Counted from the stretch's first letter, positions 16,778-26,288 are shown. The stretch: DNA of 64,000 nt from Mycolicibacterium setense (GCF_000805385.1 NZ_JTJW01000008.1:434001-498000); one strand, 5' to 3'. The notes: generated by a model from the letters alone, not told the origin. A program made the numbers and translations.

Positions 16778-19700
16778 GCGAAAATGCTTCCTTTTCAGGT
16801 CTTTCCAAATGCTCGATCACTTCGGCGGCGGTGGCGCCCCCGAGGATGGTGGCCAGCGGCACCGATCGGCCGGTGGCCTTCTTGAGCTTCTTGCGCAGAT
16901 CGATTGCCAACAGGGAGTCGACGCCCAGATCCAGTAACGACGTGTCGATATCCAGTGCGGAGGTGTCGGTGAGCTTCAACACGGCCCCCAGCGCGATCCG
17001 CATCGCTGCTGCCGCGTCAGCTGCATCGCCGTCCGGCACCTCGGGGGCGTCGCTGACGGCAACGGCGGGCTGATCGGGGCCGAGGAACGTCCGCAGTCGC
17101 TCGGCATCGGCGGTGAACACAAGTGGATCTGAGGGGTAATCCCGCAGACCGGCCTCCACCGCGAGGTCGGGCGCCATTGCCCGCAGTCCGGACCGCTCTA
17201 CTCGGCTCACCTCGGCCGAATCGATGATGCCGTCCCCCGGCCACAACCCCCACCGCACCGCGGTGGCGTGCCGCCCCTCGGACCGCAGTTGCTCGGCGAG
17301 CGCATCCAGTAATCGGTTGGCCGCCGAATAGGCGGCGTGCCCGTATCCGCCCCACCGGCCGGATACCGAGGAACACAACACGATCCGGGCCTCCGGCCGC
17401 AGCGGCCAGGCCGCCGCGAGGTTGGCCAGGCCGCTCACCTTGGCCGCGAACGTATCCCGCACGGCCGCGCCGGTCAGGTCGCGGCCCGGCGCGAGGGTGG
17501 CAGATGCGGCGGTGTGGATCACCAGTGACGCCGGGCTGATCGACAACTCGGCGATCACCGCGCCGATCTGCGCCGGGTCGGTGAGATCGCAGCGGGGGGC
17601 CAGGATCTCGGTCCCTGCAACAGCCACGTCGGCCAGGTTCGACAACCGTTCATCGTCGAGTCCGCTGCGGCTGAGCAACACGATGCGTCGCGCGCCGTGG
17701 GCGGCGAGGTGATGGGCATAATGCAGGCCCACCGCTCCGGCTCCGCCGGTGATGACCACCTCATCGAAGATCCCCGACTCCGCGGTCCACGCTCGTGCGT
17801 CGGAGGTGTCGTCGCGCATCTGACGGCTCCACACCGTGGGCCCGGATCCGCTGTCCCGCACGGCGATATGGTCCGCGTCCGTCAGCATGGCGGTGATCGC
17901 CACCACCGCGGCTGCATGGTCGAGCGGGGCCGTGGGCAGGTCCAGGTGCCGGAAGCTCTGGTCGGGATACTCGTAGCCAAGGCTGCGGTGCATCGCGGCC
18001 AGTGCCGCGGCTTGCGGGCGCAGACGCTCGCTGCCGACCTGTTCGCCGCCGGTGGTGACCAGCCACACGTCACGGGTCGCGGACGTGATCGCGCCGACAT
18101 AGTCGAGCAGTCCCTCGTCGATGCGCCCGCTCAACTCTTCGGCGGCAGCCACCGTATCGGCGGCGTCGGAGATCGGTGACAGCACGACCAGCAGATCCGC
18201 ATCGTCAGGCTCGGCGGGTGTGGCTCCGGAAACCGCAGCGACGGCATCGCGCAGCGCATCGGACGCTCCATGCCCACCCGACAGGTCGAGCAGTGCCACG
18301 CGGCGTTGCCCGGCCGGTTCCGGCTTTGGGGCTGATTCGACCCAATGCTCGACACCCACGGTCAGGCCTGCTACCGGCGGTAGCGGTTGCGGTGTGGCCC
18401 AGAGATGTTCGGCCCGCATGGGCGCGAACGGGAAGTCGCGCAGCGGGGCGGGCGCGTGCTTGGGCAGGTCTTGCCAGCGGTAGCCCGGGTCGGCCATGGC
18501 GACCGAGACGATGTTGGCGCTGAGGCGCTCGGCGATCGGCTCGTCGCGTCGTCCCGACCCCACCATCACCACCGGACCTCCGGTGAGCTCGGCCGCGTCG
18601 TCGAGCAGATCGCCCATCGCGAACAGCAGCGCCGGGTGCGCCGACAGCTCCACGAAGATGCGCGCGCCGCGACGGGCGGCCGTCTCGATGGCCCGGTCGA
18701 ACCGCACGGTGCTGCGCAGATTGGTGTACCAGTAATCGGTGAATCCGGTACCCGCCTCGACCACGTCGGCGGTGGACGAGCCGATGAACTGTACCGCGGA
18801 TTCGCTGAATTGCGCTGCAGGCAAGAGTGATTCGAGCTCGGAGTAAGCCGAGTCCAGTGCGGTGGTGTGCGCCGGGAACCACATCTCGATTTCCTTGGCG
18901 AACAATCCGCGTCCGGCCACGGCCGCTACTGCCGCGGCGACCGCGTCGGTCTCACCCGACACCGCGACCGATGACGGAGAGTTGACCACCGACAACTCCA
19001 GCCAACCCGGTGTCTCGGCGACCACTTTCGACGCCTCGTCGGGGGTGATCCCGAGTACCGCGACGCGGTAGGGCCCGGTCAACCGGTCCAGGATGGTGGC
19101 GCGGGCGATCACCACAGCGACAGCCTCCGGCAGCGTGATGCTGCCTGCCACGTAGGCGGCGCCGATCTCGCCGAGACTGTGGCCCACGGTGATATCGGCC
19201 AGCACGCCGCAGGAACTCCAGACCTGGGCGAGCGCAACGCCGTGGACGAACTGTGCGCCCTGAATCTGCACCTGGGAGTAATCGTTGGTGACTGCGCCCG
19301 AATCCGGTTCGGCCAGTAGATAATCCAGTGGGGACGCCGCGCCGGCCGCGTGAAATTCCGCCGCGCACCTGTCGACTTCGGCCCGGTAGACCGGCAACCG
19401 GTCATAGGCCTCGCGGCCCATCGACGGCCATTGGCTGCCCTGGCCCGGGAACACAAAGGCGATGCGTGCACGAGCACCCGATGCCTGCGGCCCGCCCTGA
19501 GCCCTGGTGACCAACGGATGGTCGGTGCCTGCGGCCAGTGCGTGCAGGCCCGCGGCGAGATCGTCACGATCGGCGGCCCGCACCACGGCCCGATGGCGGC
19601 GAAGGCGCCGCGTGGACAGGAGCGTGGCGGCGATGTCACCGGGACTCACCTCGGGACGCGAATCCAGATAGCGCAGGATGGCCGCGGCGTCGGCGCCGAT

Positions 19701-19829
19701 CAATTCCTCGGCATGCGCGCTCAGCAGGACGGCGGTGCGCCCGTCCGGCAAGGTGTCGGCGCTGCTCTCAGGCCGCCGCTCGCCGGCATCGCCCTCAGGC
19801 AGCACGATTCGCTCGCAACCCTCGCTCAT
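16770..19829 (-). CDS. mbtD: Mycobactin polyketide synthase MbtD (AT-KR-ACP)
   Basis: Together with the ketosynthase MbtC, this 1019-aa module installs the beta-hydroxy acid unit of mycobactin. An acyltransferase (FPGQGSQ near 127; GHSLGE near 217) comes first, then a ketoreductase (VVITGGAGAVGLHYA near 690-704, SSVSGRWGGYGHAAYSAAN), then an acyl carrier protein (LGVDS, Ser 972). There is no ketosynthase, so it depends on MbtC. ATG 19829 overlaps the mbtC stop (ATGA). Confidence 0.95.
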   Translation of the reverse strand: MSEGCERIVLPEGDAGERRPESSADTLPDGRTAVLLSAHAEELIGADAAAILRYLDSRPEVSPGDIAATLLSTRRLRRHRAVVRAADRDDLAAGLHALAAGTDHPLVTRAQGGPQASGARARIAFVFPGQGSQWPSMGREAYDRLPVYRAEVDRCAAEFHAAGAASPLDYLLAEPDSGAVTNDYSQVQIQGAQFVHGVALAQVWSSCGVLADITVGHSLGEIGAAYVAGSITLPEAVAVVIARATILDRLTGPYRVAVLGITPDEASKVVAETPGWLELSVVNSPSSVAVSGETDAVAAAVAAVAGRGLFAKEIEMWFPAHTTALDSAYSELESLLPAAQFSESAVQFIGSSTADVVEAGTGFTDYWYTNLRSTVRFDRAIETAARRGARIFVELSAHPALLFAMGDLLDDAAELTGGPVVMVGSGRRDEPIAERLSANIVSVAMADPGYRWQDLPKHAPAPLRDFPFAPMRAEHLWATPQPLPPVAGLTVGVEHWVESAPKPEPAGQRRVALLDLSGGHGASDALRDAVAAVSGATPAEPDDADLLVVLSPISDAADTVAAAEELSGRIDEGLLDYVGAITSATRDVWLVTTGGEQVGSERLRPQAAALAAMHRSLGYEYPDQSFRHLDLPTAPLDHAAAVVAITAMLTDADHIAVRDSGSGPTVWSRQMRDDTSDARAWTAESGIFDEVVITGGAGAVGLHYAHHLAAHGARRIVLLSRSGLDDERLSNLADVAVAGTEILAPRCDLTDPAQIGAVIAELSISPASLVIHTAASATLAPGRDLTGAAVRDTFAAKVSGLANLAAAWPLRPEARIVLCSSVSGRWGGYGHAAYSAANRLLDALAEQLRSEGRHATAVRWGLWPGDGIIDSAEVSRVERSGLRAMAPDLAVEAGLRDYPSDPLVFTADAERLRTFLGPDQPAVAVSDAPEVPDGDAADAAAAMRIALGAVLKLTDTSALDIDTSLLDLGVDSLLAIDLRKKLKKATGRSVPLATILGGATAAEVIEHLERPEKEAFSRD

Positions 19830-21172
19830 GCGGCGACTCCGGGAGCCTCTGGAACCTCAGGGACCGAGATGACGACATGCGCATTCGTGCCGCTCATACC
19901 GAAGGCCGAGACGGCACCGATGCGCCGGCCGTCGACCGCGGGCCACTGGGTGAGTTTGGTGGCCAAGCGCAAACCCTGGGCATCCCAGTCGATCTCGCGG
20001 CTGGCCTCATCGACATGCAGGGTGGCCGGGATGGCCGCACGCTCGGCGGCCAGGATCACCTTGGCCAGGCCGAGCCCGCCCGCAGCGGCCTGTGAATGCC
20101 CGACGTTGGACTTCACCGACCCGAGCAGGGCCCCGGCCCCTGGGGCCGTGGCCCCGTAGGTCCCTGCCAGGGAACGCAATTCGGTCCGATCGCCCAACCG
20201 GGTGCCGGTACCGTGCCCCTCGATCATGCCGACGTCCTCGGGCCGCACACCGGCCTGCTCGATCGCCTTGCTGAACAACCGCTGCTGAGCACCGCCGCTG
20301 GGTGCGGTCAAACCAGTGGTGCGGCCGTCCTGGTTCACCGCGGTCGCGCGGACCTCGGCCATGATGCGCCGTCCGTTGCGCAGGGCCGCCGATCTGCGTT
20401 GCAACACGAACATCGCCGCGCCCTCGGCCCACACCGTCCCGCTCGCGTGCGCGCTGTAGGGGCGGCAGTGACCGTCATCGGACAAGGCATGTTGTTTGGA
20501 GAACTCGACGAAGTAGCCGGGAGTACCCATCACGCACACGCCGCCGGCCAATGCCATGTCGCAGTCCCCCACCCGCACCGCGCCCACGGCGGTGTGAAAC
20601 GCGGTCAACGCCGACGAACACGACGTGTCGACGGTCAGCGCCGGGCCGCACAGATCCAGGGTGTAGGCGATCCGGCCGGAGATGACGCCCAGCGACGTGC
20701 CGGTGATCAGATGCCCGCTGTGATGCGAGAACTCCGACAGTGCCGGCCCATATTCCAGACCCGACGCTCCGACGTAACAGCCCACGTCATGGCCGGCCAG
20801 ATCGTCTGGGTTGATGCCGCTGTTCTCCAGCGCGCGCCACGCGATGCGCAGCCCGATGCGTTGCTGCGGATCCATGGCAACTGCCTCACGCGGTGAGATC
20901 CCGAAGAACGCGGGATCGAATGTTGCTGCGCTGGACAGGAACCCGCCGAGATCGTGGATCCGTTTGAAGCCGTCGCGGCGGGAGCCGTCGAACAGCTCAC
21001 GTACGGACCAGCCGCGGTCGGTGGGAAAGCGGCCGAGCGCTTCGCGCTGCTCGGCCAGCAGCGACCAATAGTCGTCGGCCGTCTCGATCCCGCCGGGAGC
21101 CTCCAACGCCATCCCCACGATCACCACCGGATCCGCGGTGTCGGGCTCGATCTGCTGCCCGCTAGAGCTCAT
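19826..21172 (-). CDS. mbtC: Stand-alone ketosynthase MbtC
   Basis: This free-standing beta-ketoacyl synthase of 448 aa acts with MbtD in mycobactin assembly. The catalytic triad is visible as Cys185 (VDTSCSSA), His320 (EGHGTGT) and His359 (KSNVGHS). The ATG at 21172 is selected; it lies in the last codons of mbtT (11-bp overlap), and the open frame upstream of it is shadow coding. Downstream, mbtD starts on the mbtC stop codon. Confidence 0.95.
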   Translation of the reverse strand: MSSSGQQIEPDTADPVVIVGMALEAPGGIETADDYWSLLAEQREALGRFPTDRGWSVRELFDGSRRDGFKRIHDLGGFLSSAATFDPAFFGISPREAVAMDPQQRIGLRIAWRALENSGINPDDLAGHDVGCYVGASGLEYGPALSEFSHHSGHLITGTSLGVISGRIAYTLDLCGPALTVDTSCSSALTAFHTAVGAVRVGDCDMALAGGVCVMGTPGYFVEFSKQHALSDDGHCRPYSAHASGTVWAEGAAMFVLQRRSAALRNGRRIMAEVRATAVNQDGRTTGLTAPSGGAQQRLFSKAIEQAGVRPEDVGMIEGHGTGTRLGDRTELRSLAGTYGATAPGAGALLGSVKSNVGHSQAAAGGLGLAKVILAAERAAIPATLHVDEASREIDWDAQGLRLATKLTQWPAVDGRRIGAVSAFGMSGTNAHVVISVPEVPEAPGVAA

Positions 21173-21908
21173 TGACCAGCTCCGCCACATCCTCGAGCTG
21201 CTCGTTGAGGTAGAAGTGCCCGCCGTCGAACATCGAGCAGGTGTAGGCCCCGGTGGTGTGGGATTCCCAGCGCCGCAACATGTCTTCACTGATCCGGTGG
21301 TCGCGGTCGCCACCCAGCGCATAGATGTCGGCCCCGATCGTCACGTCGGCGTCACACGAGTAGCGGTTGAATGCCGCGTAGTCGGCGCGCACCGCCATCA
21401 GGAGCAGTTCGACGAAATCCTCGTCGGCGAGCAGCGCTTCATCGGTGCCGCCGAGATCGACCATCTCGGCCAGGATCTCGGACTCGGCCATCGGCAGTGC
21501 GGGCGCGGCCGCCACGGCCGACGGCGCCTCGCTGGCCGACACCCACAGGGCCTCGACCGCCACACCGTTGCGCTCGGCGATGCGGGCGAACTCGAAGGCC
21601 ACCACCGCGCCCATGCAGTGACCGAACAGCCGGATCGATCCGACGGCGCCCCAGTCGGCCGCGTCGAAGAGATCCTCGGCGAGTGCGCCCACTGTGGGCG
21701 CGGCCGGATGGGACAACCGATCGCCGCGTTGCGGGTATTGCATGACGTAGGCGTCGGACCCTGCTGCGGCCAGCGCCATCCCGAACCCGCGGTAGGCCAG
21801 CGCCGCGCCACCGGCATGCGGGAACACCAACGTGGCTGTTGAGCTCTCGGACCCTGGATAGCGCTTCACCCAGGGCTTGACCGTGATCTGGGTATCCGGC
21901 GGCGTCAC
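21162..21908 (-). CDS. mbtT: Type II thioesterase MbtT, Cys nucleophile
   Basis: This is a 248-aa alpha/beta-hydrolase of the NRPS/PKS editing type (TEII), likely to clear stalled or mis-primed carrier proteins during mycobactin synthesis. The oxyanion-side motif FPHAGG, the nucleophile elbow FGHCMGA (residues 96-102) and the terminal His231 (GGH) are present. The nucleophile is Cys98 (codon TGC), where most type II thioesterases have Ser. GTG at 21908 overlaps the preceding stop (GTGA). In M. tuberculosis the thioesterase is fused to MbtB; here it is separate. Confidence 0.9.
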   Translation of the reverse strand: MTPPDTQITVKPWVKRYPGSESSTATLVFPHAGGAALAYRGFGMALAAAGSDAYVMQYPQRGDRLSHPAAPTVGALAEDLFDAADWGAVGSIRLFGHCMGAVVAFEFARIAERNGVAVEALWVSASEAPSAVAAAPALPMAESEILAEMVDLGGTDEALLADEDFVELLLMAVRADYAAFNRYSCDADVTIGADIYALGGDRDHRISEDMLRRWESHTTGAYTCSMFDGGHFYLNEQLEDVAELVNEL

Positions 21909-22675
21909 GACGGCACAGCGGTGTCGAGAGCGGCCACCGCATCCCGACGCCGTGCGGCCAGCGCGAAGCTGTTCATCCGCCGCTCGGGGTTGCGGCGCGG
22001 GGCATCGTCGGCGACGACGATGCCTGCGCCCGCGGTCAGCGCCACCAGCACCATCAGGATCGGCGCCGCGGCACCGGCAGCCGAGAACGCTCCGATGCGG
22101 TCATCGCCGCTGACGCCGAGGCGCGCGCTCAGTTCCACGACCGCATCGTGAGCGGCGGCGTGGGTCACCACCGAGAATCCGTCCTCGTCGAGCGAGCCCA
22201 GGAGGAAGGCGGGATCCGACGGCCCCGAGGGCACCGGGGTGACGTCGCCCGTGCGAGCCCCGATGCGCAGCGCTTCGGAGACGGTGAGTGCGGGTAACCA
22301 GTTGGGCGGTCCGTCGCCGGTGAACAGTGCCATGCGCACGCCGGTGCGCTCCAAAACCGGTTCGGCCGGGTCGGCGGTGTCGATCGGGACGCAGACGCCA
22401 CCGGCCGCGAGGATGCCCAACGTGGCGATCACCGTGTCCAGACCGGTGGGGCCCACGATCGCGACCCGATCACCTCTGCGGACCCCGGCCACCGCGAGGG
22501 CCCCGGACACCGCGAGCGTTTGCTCCCGCAACTGCGAGTAGGTCCAGCACGTTGTCGGCCCCATCACGGCGATGTCGTCGGGCGCACCGTGCGCGTGTGT
22601 GAAGAAGCCCTGGTGCAGCGGCTCGGCCGCGACGGTGTGCGTGGTCTGTGTAGTCGTGCGACTTACGGCGTCCAC
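21905..22675 (-). CDS. Stand-alone vestigial adenylation-domain protein
   Basis: This 256-aa protein is homologous to the front half of an NRPS adenylation domain. It has TYSQLREQTLAVSGALAVAG, GVRRGDRVAIVGPTG and LAAGGVCVPIDTADP (A1/A2-like), matching the same region of MbtB and MbtF. Where the ATP-binding A3 loop should be, it reads LLGSLDEDGFSVVTH, so FTSGSTG-x-PKG is lost. It ends before A4-A10, so it cannot adenylate. Start is GTG 22675, with AGGAGG 5 nt upstream. Its stop overlaps mbtT (GTGA), and two IdeR-like boxes lie just upstream. It may be a decayed extension module or a structural partner. No frameshift is visible, and the frame is clean. Confidence 0.85.
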   Translation of the reverse strand: MDAVSRTTTQTTHTVAAEPLHQGFFTHAHGAPDDIAVMGPTTCWTYSQLREQTLAVSGALAVAGVRRGDRVAIVGPTGLDTVIATLGILAAGGVCVPIDTADPAEPVLERTGVRMALFTGDGPPNWLPALTVSEALRIGARTGDVTPVPSGPSDPAFLLGSLDEDGFSVVTHAAAHDAVVELSARLGVSGDDRIGAFSAAGAAAPILMVLVALTAGAGIVVADDAPRRNPERRMNSFALAARRRDAVAALDTAVPS

Positions 22676-22691
22676 AACGACCTCCTGACGA

Positions 22692-22710
22692 TAAGCAAAG
22701 CCTGCCCTAA
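22692..22710. promoter_or_regulatory. IdeR-like box 1 before vestigial A gene
   Basis: TAAGCAAAGCCTGCCCTAA matches 12 of 19 positions of the IdeR consensus TTAGGTTAGGCTAACCTAA. It lies 17 bp upstream of the GTG at 22675 and forms a pair with the next box. Confidence 0.6.
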
Positions 22711-22711
22711 C

Positions 22712-22730
22712 TGAAGTAACTCTAACCTTA
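22712..22730. promoter_or_regulatory. IdeR-like box 2, over the mbtB stop
   Basis: Read on the minus strand (TAAGGTTAGAGTTACTTCA), this matches 13 of 19 consensus positions. It covers the mbtB stop codon and is spaced exactly 20 bp from box 1, the same spacing as the mbtA/mbtB pair. Confidence 0.6.
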
Positions 22731-25700
22731 GTTGCCCAACGCGGGTTCTGGGGACGTGCGTGCCAACTCGGAGGCCACATCGGCGCTGTCCATGCCTGCG
22801 ACCTCGAGATACAGCTCGGAAACGAGCTCAAGACGGTCCGAACCCGCCTCCCGGCCGGACAGCAACACGGCCATCTCGGCCACCGTCCGGGCCGCGAAGA
22901 CGTCGGCGACCATGACGGTCGAGGTGTCGAGCCAGTCCCGGATCCGCGCCACCAGCTGCGTCCCCAGCACCGAGTCGCCGCCGAGGGCGAAGAAATCGTC
23001 GTCGACGCCGACGCCGGACTGCCCGAGAACCTCGCCGAAGATCGCGCACAGGGCGGTTTCCAGCGGACCCGACGGCGCCCGGTAACCCCTGGCCTCCGGA
23101 GCCCCGACCGCGGTGAGCATCCGCACCACCGCGATGCGGTCAGCCTTGCCACGGGCGTAGGGAATCTCGTCGGCCACCAGAAGGACCTGCGGGATCATGT
23201 GCGCCGGCACCATCTCGGCCAGTGCGGTGGTCACCGATTCCGGATCCAGGCCCTGGTCGTGGCCGGCCTGATCTGCGCGTACCACCGCACCCAGCAGATC
23301 GTGGCCGCCCTCGACGGGAACGAGCACCGCGACCGCCGCGTCCACACCGGGAACGCGGCACAATGCGCCTTCGACCTCGCCCAGCTCGATGCGGAAGCCG
23401 CTCACCTTGATCCGATGATCGGCCCGGCCGACGAATTCCAGGGTGCCGTCGGGCCAGGAACGCACCAGGTCCCCGGTGCGGTACCAGCGGCGCCCGTCGT
23501 ACTCGACGAAGCGTTCCGCGGTCAGGTCGGGGCGTCCGCGGTACCCGCGGGCGATGCCGCGTCCACCGACCCAGAGCTCTCCTGGGACCCAGTCAGGGCA
23601 GTCCTGGCCTCTGGCGTCGACGACGCGGCAGCAATTGTTCGTCAGCGGCACGCCGAACGGCACCGACGTCCAGTGCGCCGGCAGGGCGTCGTCACCGAAT
23701 CCGACTTCGAAGATCGTGTTGTGTGTCGCGGTCTCGGTCGCCCCGCCGAGGCCGGCGAAACGAACCCCCGGCGCCGCGGCGCGCAGCGCCCGCACCAGGT
23801 CGGGACGCACCCAGTCACCTCCGGTGGGCACCACCCGCAGGGATGAGAGAGGACCGGCGGTGCCAGATGTGGCGGCTCCGCCGGCGGTGCCAGATGTGCC
23901 GGCTCCGCCGGCGGTCACCAGCATCTCGAGCCAGCCCGTCAGGAAATGCAGCACCGTCACCTGGTGCTCGTCGATCAGCCTGATCCACACATCCGGATCG
24001 CGGCGGTGTTCCTCGTCGACGACGACCATGGAGCCGCCGGACCGCAGGGTCCCGTAGACGTCGATCACCGACAGGTCGCATTCCAGGTGAGACAACGCCA
24101 GGCAACGATCGGCCGGGCCGATGTCGAAGTGGTCGTTGATGAACTCGATCGTGTTCATCGCCGCGTCGTGGGTGATCTCGACGCCCTTGGGCTCCCCGGT
24201 GGAGCCCGAGGTGAACAACACGTAGGCCAGGTCATCCGGGGTCAGGCTGACCGGCTCGAAATGCGCCGGATCACCGATGATCTCGGCGTCGGCGACGGTC
24301 AGGTGCGGCAACGCGGGATGCTCTGACCCCGATCCACAGATCAGGGCGAAGTCGACGCCACCGGTGTGCAGGATCCGCGCAGCCCGATCGGCGGGCTGGT
24401 CGACACCGACCGGCAGATATGCCGCGCCCGCCATCGAGATGGCCAGCAGCGCGATGACCTGCTCGACACTCTTGGGACCCAGCACCGCGACCACTTCACC
24501 CCGGCACACTCCGCGGGACTGCAGCGCGGCCGCCACGGCCAGCACCTTGTCCCGCAACTCGCCGTAGGTGAGATTGCCTGCGCTGCAGAACACCGCTGGC
24601 GCATCCGGGGCCGCGTCCGCGTTGGCGAGAAATCCGGTGTGCAGGACATCGCCACTGGGTGTCGAGGCCGACGCGTTCAGTTCGGCGCGCACCTGGCGTT
24701 GCTGCGCGGAGGCAGCGGGCGGATCCGGGGCATCCCAGGCCGCGTCATCGGTGGCCAGGCGCCGCAGTTCGTCCAGGTGATAGGCGAACATGGCCTCGGC
24801 CACGCCAGGCCGGAACGCCTCGATCCGAACGTCCCAGTTGATCATCAGACCGTCGGCGATCGGCGTGGCCTGCGCGTCGATCAGTACCTGTGGGCCCTGC
24901 GAAATGGTCCATACCGGCGCCCCGAACTGGTCGGTGACGTCGCCTGCGAACAGGTCACCCAGTCCCAGTGCGCTGGTGTAGACGATGGTGGCCAGCGTCT
25001 GGCTGCCGCGGTGGCGGCTCATGTCCCGCAGCACATCGAGCCCCGACACCGAGGAATGCGCGGCGGTCGCGTGCAGCGTCTCCTGCACCACCCTGGCCCG
25101 GGCGGCGGGGGTATCGGCACCCGTCAGATCGATGTCGAGCAACAGCGACGAGGTGAAGTCACCGACGAGCTTATCGACATCGGGGTGGTAGGGCTCCCGG
25201 CCGAACATCGGCAGGTTGAGCAGGAACCGGGACTGTGTCGACCAGTGCGCCAGTGCATTGGCGTATGACGCCCCGACCGCCATGGCCGGGGTGATCCCGC
25301 GCCGGTGTGCCGCCGCGAACAATGCGTCGCGGGTCGGCACGTCGAGCACCTGCCACAGCCGGATGCTGCGATGCGGGTTGCGCTGATCCGACAGCGGAAC
25401 CAGTGGCAGCGCAGGCGGATCCGGCAGATCGGGCACGCGATCGGACCACCACTGCCGATCCCGTTCCGACGGCGGCGGCGCCGACGCGGTCAGCCGGGCC
25501 CGGTATTCGCGGTACGTGTAGCCCAGAGCGGGCAGTTCGACGCCGCGGTAGAACGCAGCCAGATCGGCCATGAAATTGCGGTAGCTGACGGCATCCGCGC
25601 ACTGCATGTCCATGTCGACATGGAGACGCGTGCGCCCACCGGGCAGCAGTGACAAGCTCAGCTGCAGAACTTCGTCGTGCAGCATCTGATGGGATTTGGT

Positions 25701-26288
25701 CTCCCTGGTGAGCTCCAACTGTGCTTGTGCCGCAGCCTCATCCAGATCGCGCAGGTCGTAGACAGTGACCGGCAACGGGCGGTCACCGATCCGCTGGGTC
25801 CCGTCGGGCAGGATCTCGACCCGCAGCATGGGGTGGCGCGCAGCCAGTTTCGCCGCGGCCGCCTGCAGCCGCTGCGGGTCGACACCGGTTCCGTCGAACT
25901 CGACGTACAGGTGCGCGCCGACGCCGCCGAGCTGCTGATCCTGGTTACGGCCCACCCAGAAGGCGTGCTGGATCGGGGCCAGCGGGAACGGTTCACCGTC
26001 CTCACCCGCACCACCGGTTTCGGTCACGGGGTCCTCGGCCGGGGCATCCGGGGTGTGTTCGGCGACCAGGTCGATCCATGCCGAAACAGTGGGATTGGCT
26101 GCCAGAGCCGCGAATCCGACGTTGATGCCCTGCTTACGCCACCGGCCCGACAGCGACATCATCCGGATCGAGTCGAGCCCGGAGGCGATCAGATCAGCGT
26201 CGGGGTCGACATCATCAGGGCTGACACCCAGGAGTTCGGCGACCTCGTCGCGGACCGTCTGGGAATTCGTCGCCACCACGCTCACCAT
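22728..26288 (-). CDS. mbtB: Phenyloxazoline synthase MbtB (ArCP-Cy-A-PCP)
   Basis: MbtB receives the aryl acid from MbtA and condenses and cyclises it with Ser/Thr into the hydroxyphenyl-oxazoline of mycobactin. Order: aryl carrier (SGLDSIRMM, Ser40), cyclisation domain with DMQCADAVS (the DxxxxDxxS motif, about 235), adenylation domain (FTSGSTGEPKG near 690, WYRTGD), carrier (LGGDS near 1105). Unlike the M. tuberculosis protein it has no C-terminal thioesterase. Start is ambiguous: ATG 26288 abuts GGAGG, while GTG 26279 would give ideal spacing of 9 nt. An in-frame 27-bp repeat (about residues 790-812) enlarges a glycine-rich loop in the A domain. Confidence 0.95.
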   Translation of the reverse strand: MVSVVATNSQTVRDEVAELLGVSPDDVDPDADLIASGLDSIRMMSLSGRWRKQGINVGFAALAANPTVSAWIDLVAEHTPDAPAEDPVTETGGAGEDGEPFPLAPIQHAFWVGRNQDQQLGGVGAHLYVEFDGTGVDPQRLQAAAAKLAARHPMLRVEILPDGTQRIGDRPLPVTVYDLRDLDEAAAQAQLELTRETKSHQMLHDEVLQLSLSLLPGGRTRLHVDMDMQCADAVSYRNFMADLAAFYRGVELPALGYTYREYRARLTASAPPPSERDRQWWSDRVPDLPDPPALPLVPLSDQRNPHRSIRLWQVLDVPTRDALFAAAHRRGITPAMAVGASYANALAHWSTQSRFLLNLPMFGREPYHPDVDKLVGDFTSSLLLDIDLTGADTPAARARVVQETLHATAAHSSVSGLDVLRDMSRHRGSQTLATIVYTSALGLGDLFAGDVTDQFGAPVWTISQGPQVLIDAQATPIADGLMINWDVRIEAFRPGVAEAMFAYHLDELRRLATDDAAWDAPDPPAASAQQRQVRAELNASASTPSGDVLHTGFLANADAAPDAPAVFCSAGNLTYGELRDKVLAVAAALQSRGVCRGEVVAVLGPKSVEQVIALLAISMAGAAYLPVGVDQPADRAARILHTGGVDFALICGSGSEHPALPHLTVADAEIIGDPAHFEPVSLTPDDLAYVLFTSGSTGEPKGVEITHDAAMNTIEFINDHFDIGPADRCLALSHLECDLSVIDVYGTLRSGGSMVVVDEEHRRDPDVWIRLIDEHQVTVLHFLTGWLEMLVTAGGAGTSGTAGGAATSGTAGPLSSLRVVPTGGDWVRPDLVRALRAAAPGVRFAGLGGATETATHNTIFEVGFGDDALPAHWTSVPFGVPLTNNCCRVVDARGQDCPDWVPGELWVGGRGIARGYRGRPDLTAERFVEYDGRRWYRTGDLVRSWPDGTLEFVGRADHRIKVSGFRIELGEVEGALCRVPGVDAAVAVLVPVEGGHDLLGAVVRADQAGHDQGLDPESVTTALAEMVPAHMIPQVLLVADEIPYARGKADRIAVVRMLTAVGAPEARGYRAPSGPLETALCAIFGEVLGQSGVGVDDDFFALGGDSVLGTQLVARIRDWLDTSTVMVADVFAARTVAEMAVLLSGREAGSDRLELVSELYLEVAGMDSADVASELARTSPEPALGN
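23854..23915. repeat. 27-bp tandem repeat in mbtB adenylation domain
   Basis: Two 27-bp copies (23854-23880 and 23881-23907) differ at one base and are followed by 8 bp of a third. They are in frame and encode a 9-residue unit rich in Gly, Ala, Ser and Thr (AGTSGTAGG, then AATSGTAGP). Confidence 0.9.

Noticed and set aside
23854..23915. CRISPR-like repeat array
   Set aside because: Direct tandem units without spacers, inside a coding frame. It is a minisatellite, and no CRISPR or cas genes are present in the window.
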